Shown here: piece after piece, positions 57,199-64,000 of the stretch
Numbering within the stretch: the first letter of the stretch is position 1
How the letters are laid out: each line of letters opens with the position of its first letter
Origin: Paraburkholderia gardini
GTDB taxonomy: Bacteria; Pseudomonadota; Gammaproteobacteria; Burkholderiales; Burkholderiaceae
DNA length: 64,000 nt
Direction of reading: 5' to 3'
NCBI RefSeq assembly: GCF_907164575.1
Contig: NZ_CAJQYY010000019.1
Location: forward strand, 62,001 to 126,000
Notes under the pieces: model-generated
Seen by the model: the letters and a program-made list of their open reading frames with translations, nothing else
Told to the model about the DNA's origin: nothing
The model's database searches: none
Program-made: the position numbers and the translations under genes

Positions 57199-57676
57199 GA
57201 AGCAGAAGACACAGACAGACGAAGCAAGGCCGACATTGTGCCACGCGCAGCCCCAGGTTCCGGGGCACACGCGTGAACACACCGGTGCGCCCCGCGCCGT
57301 GGACAACTTTTCAGGATACCAGCGGTCCAATGTCGTCGGAGCGGCATTCGAAGCGCACGCGCTCACTTTCCTGCAGCGTCAGCGTCTGCGCTTCGTTGCG
57401 CGCAACGTGTTGTGTCGAGGCGGCGAGATCGACCTCGTGATGCGTGATCGCGATGGCACGCTGGTGTTCGTCGAGGTTCGCGCGCGCAGTCAGCGGCGCC
57501 ATGGCGGCGCGGCGGCGAGCGTCGGGTGGCAGAAGAAGCGGCGTATCGTGCACGCTGCGCAGCACTATCTGGCAACGCGCACGTCAGGTACTGCGGCGTG
57601 CCGGTTCGACGTGGTTGCATTCGAAGCCGGGCGGCTTGTGTGGTTGCGCGATGCGTTTCGCGCCGACGAAGTGTGA
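57197..57676 (+). CDS. yraN: YraN family (UPF0102) nuclease-like protein
   Basis: A 159-residue protein. The UPF0102 core begins at about residue 40: [40 protein letters not shown] and [16 protein letters not shown], a restriction-endonuclease-like fold with E/D-xVR instead of ExK, normal for the family. The first ~35 residues are polar and poorly conserved, so a later start is possible. It sits between rsmI and diaA as in E. coli, where the order is rsmI-lpoA-yraN-diaA-dolP. Confidence 0.85.
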   Translation: MKQKTQTDEARPTLCHAQPQVPGHTREHTGAPRAVDNFSGYQRSNVVGAAFEAHALTFLQRQRLRFVARNVLCRGGEIDLVMRDRDGTLVFVEVRARSQRRHGGAAASVGWQKKRRIVHAAQHYLATRTSGTAACRFDVVAFEAGRLVWLRDAFRADEV

Positions 57677-57787
57677 GCTAACGTTCTGATTGCGCGCCTG
57701 AGTACGCTAAACTTGCGAACGCGTGCGGGTTGCCATCGTTTTGCACGATGTCGCGCCCATGATGGTTGTCCCCATCGCATGCGTTGA

Positions 57788-58456
<669 letters not shown>

Positions 58457-58474
58457 TCTAAGGGGAACAGGTTG

Positions 58475-59272
58475 ATGAGCGCATTCCGCGTCAAGAAAAC
58501 ACTGGTGAGAACTGTCCTCGTGGTCGGTTTCGCGGCGGGACTCTCCGCGACGCTGCAGGGCTGCTTCCTGGCTGTGGCGGGCGCGGCGGGCGGCGGCGCG
58601 CTGGTGGCCACGGATCGTCGCACGCTGGGCGCGCAGACCGAGGATCGTGAGATTCAGGTGAAGGCGCTCACGCAGATCAGCGACAACGTGCCGGACTCGT
58701 CGCATATCAACGTGACCGTGTTCAACCGTCGCGTGCTGATTACCGGCGAAGTGCCGGACGACGCGTCGAAGCAGAAGGCCGAAGCCGTCGTGCGCAATAT
58801 CAACAACGTGAACGCGATCGTCAACGAACTGGCGATTGCACCAGCAAGCTCGTACTCGTCGCGCACGAACGACACGTATCTGGAAGGCCGCGTGAAGACG
58901 GCGCTGATCGCCGAAAAGGGCATCTCGGCGAACAACTACAAGGTCGTCTGCGAACGGGGCAATATCTATCTGATGGGCCTCGTTACCGTCGACGAGGGCA
59001 ACCGCGGTGCGGACGTCGCGAGTCGCGTGTCAGGTGTCACGCAGGTTGTGAAGGTGTTCCAGTACATCCTGCCGCAGGAAGCTGCCGCGGCCACTGCTGC
59101 AGCGGCCGCAGCGAGCGGGACGGATGCGGCGCAGCCGCCGGTCAACCCTCCGACCGTCGGCGCGGTGCCGGATTCGTCGGTCACTTCGCGTCCGCTCGAC
59201 ACACAGCCGCCGGCGCCCGTGATGAACTCGAATTCGGTGCATCCGGGTAATCCGAACGCGACCACGCCGTGA
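58475..59272 (+). CDS. dolP: BON-domain outer-membrane lipoprotein DolP (YraP)
   Basis: A 265-residue lipoprotein. The signal peptide ends at the lipobox TLQGC (Cys near residue 30). Two BON domains follow (DNVPDSSHINVTVFNRRVLI; GISANNYKVVCERGNIYLMG). DolP binds anionic phospholipid at the division site and supports the Bam complex and septal amidase activation. A C-terminal Ala/Pro-rich disordered tail of ~60 residues is longer than in E. coli YraP. AGGGGAAC precedes the start; a TTG lies one codon before. Confidence 0.88.
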   Translation: MSAFRVKKTLVRTVLVVGFAAGLSATLQGCFLAVAGAAGGGALVATDRRTLGAQTEDREIQVKALTQISDNVPDSSHINVTVFNRRVLITGEVPDDASKQKAEAVVRNINNVNAIVNELAIAPASSYSSRTNDTYLEGRVKTALIAEKGISANNYKVVCERGNIYLMGLVTVDEGNRGADVASRVSGVTQVVKVFQYILPQEAAAATAAAAAASGTDAAQPPVNPPTVGAVPDSSVTSRPLDTQPPAPVMNSNSVHPGNPNATTP

Positions 59273-59646
59273 AGATGGCCGATCGCCTGATGCGCGGCGG
59301 ACCGGCCGTGATCGCAGCGTGTGCTGGCGTCAGCCTTGCCGCGTCGCTTTTTGTGTCCGCACCCGCGCTCGCGGCCGACACGCCACGCGGGTTGACCGTC
59401 GCGCAGGGTAACGCGTGCATGGGATGCCACACCGTCGACCGCAAGCTCGTCGGGCCGTCGTTCCGGCAGATCGCGAGCAGGTACAAGGGCGACCCGCTCG
59501 CGACCACGAAACTCGTGAAGAAGGTGAAAGACGGTGGGTCCGGCGTCTGGGGCGCGATTCCGATGCCGGCTCATCCGTCGATGAGCGATGCGGATGTCCG
59601 CGCGGTGGTCGAGTGGGTGCTGGCCGGCGCGCCTTCGTCGAAATGA
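59269..59646 (+). CDS. Periplasmic class I cytochrome c
   Basis: A 125-residue monohaem cytochrome. The signal peptide ends at ALAADT; the haem site is CMGCH and the axial Met is in AIPMPAHP. The GTG start overlaps the dolP TGA (GTGA); ATG 59275 is an alternative. It resembles cytochrome c551/c552, electron donors to oxidases or peroxidases. It follows dolP in one operon, an addition not present in the E. coli cluster. Confidence 0.88.
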   Translation: MKMADRLMRGGPAVIAACAGVSLAASLFVSAPALAADTPRGLTVAQGNACMGCHTVDRKLVGPSFRQIASRYKGDPLATTKLVKKVKDGGSGVWGAIPMPAHPSMSDADVRAVVEWVLAGAPSSK

Positions 59647-59712
59647 CGGGGCGCAAGGCTGGTTGAAGGCGTCGCAAAACCGAAAAACGTTGTGCTAAAA
59701 TCATGAGTCGTT

Positions 59713-59788
<76 letters not shown>

Positions 59789-59822
59789 CTTAATACTCCA
59801 AGCAACTCCAGAGTAGTTTCCG

Positions 59823-59857
59823 AAACCCCGCAGCCAGCAAGGCTCGCGGGGTTTTTT
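59823..59857 (+). terminator. Intrinsic terminator after tRNA-Ala
   Basis: A stem AAACCCCGC-AGCC / GGCT-GCGGGGTTT with a single-base bulge and T-run, 35 bases downstream of the tRNA. Confidence 0.88.
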
Positions 59858-59916
59858 ATCGCCTATAATGGCCGGGATACTCCGATCAAATCCTTCCGAA
59901 GTTGGGGGTACTCTTT

Positions 59917-59950
59917 GGGGTATTAGCCTAACGCCGGAAGGTAATACCCC
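59917..59950 (+). promoter_or_regulatory. Inverted repeat framing the integrase ribosome-binding site
   Basis: A 9-bp perfect inverted repeat GGGGTATTA/TAATACCCC ends one base before the integrase ATG. The ribosome-binding site GGAAGG lies in its 16-base loop. A near copy of the left half (GGGGGTA) lies at 59904. It may be a binding site for integrase or AlpA, or a translation-controlling hairpin. A TATAAT box lies at 59864-59869. Confidence 0.55.
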
Positions 59951-59951
59951 C

Positions 59952-61154
59952 ATGGCCCTTGCCGATACAACGATCCGCAGCACCAAGCCCGGCGCAAAGC
60001 CTCGCAAACTTTTCGACGGCGGAGGGCTCTTCTTGCTGGTCGCCCCAACGGGCGGCAAGTTGTGGCGTCTTAAATACCGCTTCGACGGCAAGGAAAAGCT
60101 GTTGGCGTTGGGCGCCTACCCGGAAGTGAGCCTGAAGGACGCGAGGGAGCGGCGAGACGACGCCCGCAAGCAACTTGCGAAAGGTGCCGATCCTGGCGCA
60201 ACCCGCAAGGCCGAGAAGGCCTCCAAGGTAGGGCGCGCGGCCGACTCGTTCGAGGTGATTGCCCGTGAGTGGTTTGCCAAGTTCAAGCCCGCGTGGGCCG
60301 AAAGCCATTCCAGCAAGGTCATCCAGCGGCTGCAAAACGACGTTTTCCCGTGGCTCGGAGCGCGACCGATTGCGGAGGTCACGGCCCCCGAACTGCTCAC
60401 GGTGCTGCGCCGGATCGAGGAGCGGGGTGCACTCGACACTGCTCTGCGGGCAAAGCAGAACTGTGGGCAGGTTTTTCGGTACGCCGTGGCGACGGGGCGG
60501 GCCGAACGGGATCCCTCGGGCGACCTGCGGGGCGCCCTCGCGCCGGTCAAGCATGAAAATTTCCCCGCCCTCACCGACCCCGTGCAGGTTGCTGAACTCC
60601 TGCGCGCAATTGAGGCGTTCCGGGGCACGTTTATCGTCAAGTGCGCGTTGCAGGTGGCGCCCATGCTCTTCGTGCGACCCGGCGAACTCAGGACGGCGGA
60701 GTGGGCTGCCTTCGATCTAGACAAGGCCGAATGGCGCTATCTAGTCACAAAGACCAAGACAGAACACCTGGTTCCTCTGCCGGTGCGGGGGGGCGCAATC
60801 CTGCGCGACCTGCATGCGCTGACCGGGCAGCGGCGCTATGTGTTTCCGGGTCGTGATCCGCACAAGCCGATGAGCGGGGCGGCAATTAATGCGGCCCTGC
60901 GGCGTATGGGTTACGACACCAAGACCGAGATTACCGGGCACGGCTTCCGGGCAATGGCGCGCACGATCCTGCACGAGGAGCTTCATGTGAAGCCGGAGGT
61001 GATCGAGCACCAGCTTGCGCATAAGGTGCCTGACGCCTTGGGCACCGCCTATAACCGCACCCGATTTCTGGCCGAGCGTCGGGTCATGATGCAGCAGTGG
61101 GCCGACTATCTCGACCGGCTGAGAGGGGTGCCCAGATCATTCCGATCACCCTAA
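59952..61154 (+). CDS. P4-type tyrosine integrase
   Basis: A 400-residue tyrosine recombinase of the IntS/P4 family. The N-terminal arm-binding DUF4102 domain opens MALADTTIRSTKPGAKPRKL, with LWRLKYRFDGKEKLLALGAY. A core-binding SAM-like domain follows. The catalytic set is complete: Arg in RPGELRTAEW, His-x-x-Arg in GHGFRAMARTIL, His in EHQLAHK and nucleophile Tyr in TAYNRTRF. It directs insertion into the adjacent tRNA-Ala. The ATG at 59952 fits the family; the frame opens at 59868. Confidence 0.93.
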   Translation: MALADTTIRSTKPGAKPRKLFDGGGLFLLVAPTGGKLWRLKYRFDGKEKLLALGAYPEVSLKDARERRDDARKQLAKGADPGATRKAEKASKVGRAADSFEVIAREWFAKFKPAWAESHSSKVIQRLQNDVFPWLGARPIAEVTAPELLTVLRRIEERGALDTALRAKQNCGQVFRYAVATGRAERDPSGDLRGALAPVKHENFPALTDPVQVAELLRAIEAFRGTFIVKCALQVAPMLFVRPGELRTAEWAAFDLDKAEWRYLVTKTKTEHLVPLPVRGGAILRDLHALTGQRRYVFPGRDPHKPMSGAAINAALRRMGYDTKTEITGHGFRAMARTILHEELHVKPEVIEHQLAHKVPDALGTAYNRTRFLAERRVMMQQWADYLDRLRGVPRSFRSP

Positions 61155-61384
61155 ACGCGAACTAGTCGCGAGCAGTATTAAGTTACGGATGTTGCGCTTT
61201 GTCCGGTTCGCGGCATATAGTTCGTACTCCGATACATTTGAATCCGATTTGATCCGATCAAGCGGATGTCGGATGACTGGTTCGGGCTGTTCTGTGAGTC
61301 GAAGGAGAGCAGTCCGGCAGCCCTCCGGGCGCGGAGATTTACAGCCGCGCTGTTCATCAATGCATAAACCCGAGGAGAGCATGG
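61155..61384. other. Spacer with repeated TCCGAT
   Basis: This short spacer holds three TCCGAT copies at 61228, 61243 and 61253, followed by the near inverse GCGGATGTCGGAT at 61262. They could be regulator sites. No gene is supported. Confidence 0.4.
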
Positions 61385-61765
61385 ATGTCGCCGGATAAGG
61401 AATACCGGGAGGCTTGGTATGTATCGTTGCAGATCGATGCCCTGCGTGCCGAACTGGAAAAAAAGGTGGTCACGGGCAGGTATGGTCGAGCGAGGCGCAA
61501 GCAGCTAGAGGCGCAACTGGCCACCAAGAGGAATCGCCTGACGCTACCGGCAAGTTACGGTGCCGCCGTGTGGCAAAGACGTGCAATAGGGCTGGTGCGC
61601 TTGGTACAAGCGCACCTGAACGGATATGGTGACGAGTTGTTATCGTTTCAGGAACTCGTCACGCTGGCGATGACTCTACCTGCCATGCCGGAAGAGCAAA
61701 CGGTGGCGCGGTTTCTCAATCGAATGGGGTACCGTGGGAAGCTGGGGCGGCCCAAAAAAACATAA
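61385..61765 (+). CDS. Element protein with C-terminal AT-hook, unknown
   Basis: A 126-residue basic protein. The middle is a predicted helix pair (DALRAELEKKVVTGRYGRAR, KQLEAQLATKRNRL). The C terminus ends YRGKLGRPKKT, an AT-hook core (GRP flanked by Lys), suggesting minor-groove binding to AT-rich DNA. GAGGAG at 8 nt supports ATG 61385. I do not recognise a named family. It may act in excision, silencing relief or gene control of the element. Confidence 0.6.
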   Translation: MSPDKEYREAWYVSLQIDALRAELEKKVVTGRYGRARRKQLEAQLATKRNRLTLPASYGAAVWQRRAIGLVRLVQAHLNGYGDELLSFQELVTLAMTLPAMPEEQTVARFLNRMGYRGKLGRPKKT

Positions 61766-61908
61766 CATTTTCAATGTGATAGCGCGCCACCGCGAGGTTT
61801 GTTTTTTCTAGGGTATCGAAGAGAGAATGTCGCCACGCTCCGCGATATTCCCAAACCGTGCGAACAAGGCCGATTTCCGGAGCTGGCTTTGTTCGCGGAG
61901 GCGAAAGC

Positions 61909-62115
61909 ATGACAACCCGATCGCGCAACGTTCCAGCCGGCGCAAGGTGCCTTAGTCCCAAGCAGACCTATACTAAATTTTCCCGGCAGAAGAGCTGGCT
62001 CTGGGATCGCGTGAAAAACGATCCGACGTTTCCGCGTCCGTTGTATCTCGGTCCGCGTTCCCCTGTTTTTCTGGAGCATGAATTGGATGCTTGGCTCGAA
62101 CACCATTTTGATTAA
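61909..62115 (+). CDS. AlpA-like regulator/excisionase
   Basis: A 68-residue winged-helix-like protein. LSPKQTYTKFSRQKSWLWDR with VKNDPTFPRPLYLGPRSP and FLEHELDAWLEHH match the AlpA family (MerR-like), which activates integrase or acts as an excision factor in P4-like elements. GGAGG at 7 nt supports ATG 61909; the frame extends to 61858. It lies in the usual place between integrase and primase. Confidence 0.82.
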   Translation: MTTRSRNVPAGARCLSPKQTYTKFSRQKSWLWDRVKNDPTFPRPLYLGPRSPVFLEHELDAWLEHHFD

Positions 62116-62132
62116 ATTACTTAGGATTGCAA

Positions 62133-62474
62133 ATGAACAAGTCATACATAGTCGACAATTCTGCGCGCGTGAAACTGAAAAGCTTCGCAGCGATCAAAGA
62201 CGCCGCGGCCGTGCTGAAACCTTGGTTTGATGACCCCAAGACTCATGAGGCGGCAAACATGTGCATGATCGTCGCTCCCCTTGCTGGGCTCCTTCGCACC
62301 TCGGGGAAGGCCGGTGCCGAAGTTGAGGCCGCCGCAATGCTCCAGCAGCTCAGCGAAACCTCGAAGATTCCGCTTTCTGTACTGTCCACCTTCGCAGATG
62401 GCTCGGCAGCGATGCTCCGTTTCGCTGAAAGGGAGCGCCCGACCACTAATACGCGAGGGAAGAAACATGGATAA
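62133..62474 (+). CDS. Small element protein, unknown
   Basis: A 113-residue soluble, helix-rich protein with no recognisable motif. It overlaps the primase start by 8 bases, so the two are probably coupled. AGGA is at 8 nt before ATG 62133; a TTG two codons earlier is possible. Confidence 0.6.
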   Translation: MNKSYIVDNSARVKLKSFAAIKDAAAVLKPWFDDPKTHEAANMCMIVAPLAGLLRTSGKAGAEVEAAAMLQQLSETSKIPLSVLSTFADGSAAMLRFAERERPTTNTRGKKHG

Positions 62475-64000
62475 CGCCTGTTTGAATACGGCGCTGGCCG
62501 CGCTCTCGTTCGGTTTGTGCGCCTATCCTGCTGCGGGCCACACGGACCTGAAGAACCCCAAGCGCCCGTTCGGCGCTTGGCGGGAATATCAGGCGAGGCG
62601 TCCTACACCTGCTCACCTCGTGGACATCTATAAGCACGAACACCTTTCAACCCTTGGGCTGGTGTGCGGCAAGATCAGCGGAGGGCTCGAATGCCTCGAC
62701 TTTGATACAAAGGATGGGTATCTGCTTTTTCAACAGGCGACCGTGGGTTCTGATCTGAAGTCAGTGGTCTCCCGGATTGAGGCGGGATATTGCGAACTCT
62801 CCCCGAAAGGCGTGCACTTTCTGTACTTCTGTGAAGCAACCGGCCGCAACACGAAACTGAACGACAGGCTGAAAATCGAGACCCGGGGTGAAGGTGGCTT
62901 TGTGGTGATCGCGCCGAGCAGCTTTGCGCACGATAACGGTCTCAAGCACTACCGGCTTCAGTCGGGCGCACTTTCGTCCATTGCACGCATTTCCCCCGTC
63001 GAGCGTGAACAGCTGCATTCGTTCATCCGTGCGCTAGGTTCCCGGGAGAAGGTTCCGATCAATCCTGGCGCCGCCAGTGCTGCGGCGGGCAAGATCGCCG
63101 AGGGTGGGCGAAACAATGCCCTGACTTCGTTGGCAGGATCGATGCACAAGTGCGGCATGTCAGGGGAGGCGCTGGCCGCAGCCCTGCACGTCGAGAACAA
63201 AGCAAAGTGTGATCCGCCTCTCCCCGATCACGAAGTACAGGAAATTGTGCAAAGCATCATCAAGTATCAGCCCGGACAATCGATCGGAGCGGCCGCGCCG
63301 ATCGCCTGGAAGACCCCCGCGTCCCTGCCGACGGGGATGCCTGCCGTGCCGCCATTCGATCCTGCGGTTCTGCTGCCTCCTGGCTTGAGCGACTGGGTCG
63401 GTGACACCGCTCACCGCTTGCAGTGTCCGCCCGACTACCCCGCGGTGGGTCTGTTGGTCGCCCTTTCGTCGGTGATCGGAGGGCGCCTTTGCATTCGCCC
63501 CAAGCAACTCGACACCTGGATGGTCACACCCAATCTCTGGGGCATGATCATTGGTCGCCCGAGCACACTGAAGTCGCCGGCGATCGCAGCGGCACTGACG
63601 CCCTTGAAGGAGCTCGAAGCCGCGGCGCAAGCGATCTATGAGACGGACATGATCAAATTTCAGGCCGCGCAAATGGCCTATGAGCTTGCACTCGGACAAA
63701 CCAAGAAGCAGGCAACGAACAAGAACGGCGTAATGCAACAAGCCAGTCAGATCGCCGCCAACGTCGCTGGCGTTATGCAGCAACAGCCACCGAAGCCGAA
63801 GCGTCAGCGTTACGTCGTCAACGACGCAACCGTGGAAAAGCTGGGCGAGATCCTTGCCGAGAACCCCAACGGGGTGCTGTTGTTTCGGGACGAGCTAAAA
63901 GGCTTTCTGGCCGAACTCGACGGGGATGACAACGCGACCAAGCGGGCGTTTATCTTGCAGGCCTGGGAGGGCAACGGCGGCTACGATTTCGATCGCATCG
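62467..64000 (+). CDS. Primase-polymerase/DUF3987 replication protein, partial 3' end missing
   Basis: At least 511 residues, running off the window. The N terminus is a prim-pol domain: DxD in CLDFDTKDGY, the SxH motif in SPKGVHFLYF and a later IETRGEGGFVVIAPS. A PriCT-type linker domain follows (GRNNALTSLAGSMHKCGMSG). Then a DUF3987/helicase-like ATPase domain begins, with Walker A GRPSTLKS and a Walker B-like VLLFRDELKGF. Such proteins start element replication. AGGGAAG precedes ATG 62467. No break is seen in the visible part. Confidence 0.85.
   Translation, partial: MDNACLNTALAALSFGLCAYPAAGHTDLKNPKRPFGAWREYQARRPTPAHLVDIYKHEHLSTLGLVCGKISGGLECLDFDTKDGYLLFQQATVGSDLKSVVSRIEAGYCELSPKGVHFLYFCEATGRNTKLNDRLKIETRGEGGFVVIAPSSFAHDNGLKHYRLQSGALSSIARISPVEREQLHSFIRALGSREKVPINPGAASAAAGKIAEGGRNNALTSLAGSMHKCGMSGEALAAALHVENKAKCDPPLPDHEVQEIVQSIIKYQPGQSIGAAAPIAWKTPASLPTGMPAVPPFDPAVLLPPGLSDWVGDTAHRLQCPPDYPAVGLLVALSSVIGGRLCIRPKQLDTWMVTPNLWGMIIGRPSTLKSPAIAAALTPLKELEAAAQAIYETDMIKFQAAQMAYELALGQTKKQATNKNGVMQQASQIAANVAGVMQQQPPKPKRQRYVVNDATVEKLGEILAENPNGVLLFRDELKGFLAELDGDDNATKRAFILQAWEGNGGYDFDRI

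Larger units (their letters stand above)
59789..64000 (+). mobile_element. Left end of tRNA-Ala integrative element (P4-like), partial
   Basis: All recognisable genes point right: integrase, an AT-hook protein, an AlpA-like regulator, an unknown and a primase-polymerase. This is the typical module of satellite-phage-like or genomic-island elements. The element is cut off by the window end; cargo is unseen. Codon usage is less extreme than in the chromosome to the left. Confidence 0.8.

Noticed and set aside
59789..64000. A second copy of the tRNA 3' end as right attachment site
   Set aside because: None seen before base 64000; the element end must be outside the window.

Overview
The window is high-GC, strongly GC3-biased DNA from a betaproteobacterium, most likely Burkholderiaceae of the Paraburkholderia/Burkholderia type. 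I infer this from protein character and synteny, not from a marker gene: a BpH3-like H-NS, form II Cox genes, a YtfQRT-YjfF system, an rsmI/yraN/diaA/dolP cluster and very high GC at third codon positions. About 59 kb reads as ordinary chromosome. The last ~4.2 kb is the left end of an integrative element inserted at a tRNA-Ala gene.

Layout. 0.6-4.7 kb: a PhyH-type dioxygenase, a DUF3185 membrane protein, a YghZ-type aldo/keto reductase, a small membrane protein and an MFS exporter. 4.9-10.9 kb: a translationally coupled tripartite RND efflux operon on the minus strand (permease, adaptor, outer-membrane lipoprotein). 11.3-15.9 kb: a small conserved protein, SrkA kinase, a DUF3857/transglutaminase protein, and a PepSY membrane protein behind a good Fur-box match. 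15.9-23.6 kb: a seven-gene minus-strand operon for a molybdenum hydroxylase (CoxS, CoxL, CoxM, CoxD, CoxE, CoxG, XdhC). Its large subunit carries the form II loop AYRGAGR, so it is CODH-like rather than a classical CO dehydrogenase. 23.6-24.6 kb: a gene-free ~800-bp imperfect palindrome. 24.6-30.5 kb: an APC permease, a NarL-type two-component pair, ferredoxin-NADP reductase and a LysE exporter. 30.6-38.2 kb: a galactofuranose-type ABC importer (YjfF, YtfT, YtfR, YtfQ) with its LacI regulator and a divergent aldose epimerase, linked by shared AT-rich palindromic sites. 38.2-55 kb: single genes and small operons, including an endonuclease/exonuclease/phosphatase protein, a lone AAA+ ATPase, an L-2-hydroxyglutarate oxidase-like protein, HiPIP, an MHS transporter, an amidase, dienelactone hydrolase, a lone amino-acid binding protein, an MFS protein, HugZ, H-NS, a CDF efflux protein, an Lrp regulator, and an exonuclease plus metallo-hydrolase pair. 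55-59.7 kb: rlpA, rsmI, yraN, diaA, dolP and a cytochrome c, matching the E. coli rsmI-yraN-diaA-dolP envelope/replication cluster without lpoA.

Element. tRNA-Ala(CGC) at 59713-59788 is followed by a P4-type tyrosine integrase, an AT-hook-bearing small protein, an AlpA-like regulator, a small unknown and a primase-polymerase/DUF3987 protein that runs off the window. The right end and any cargo lie outside.

Most unusual signals: a ~300-nt region upstream of rlpA that folds into a closed multibranch RNA with an upstream pair of mutually exclusive hairpins, which I could not assign to a known class; the long palindrome upstream of the cox operon; the triplicated LacI-type operators; and the inverted repeat that frames the integrase ribosome-binding site.
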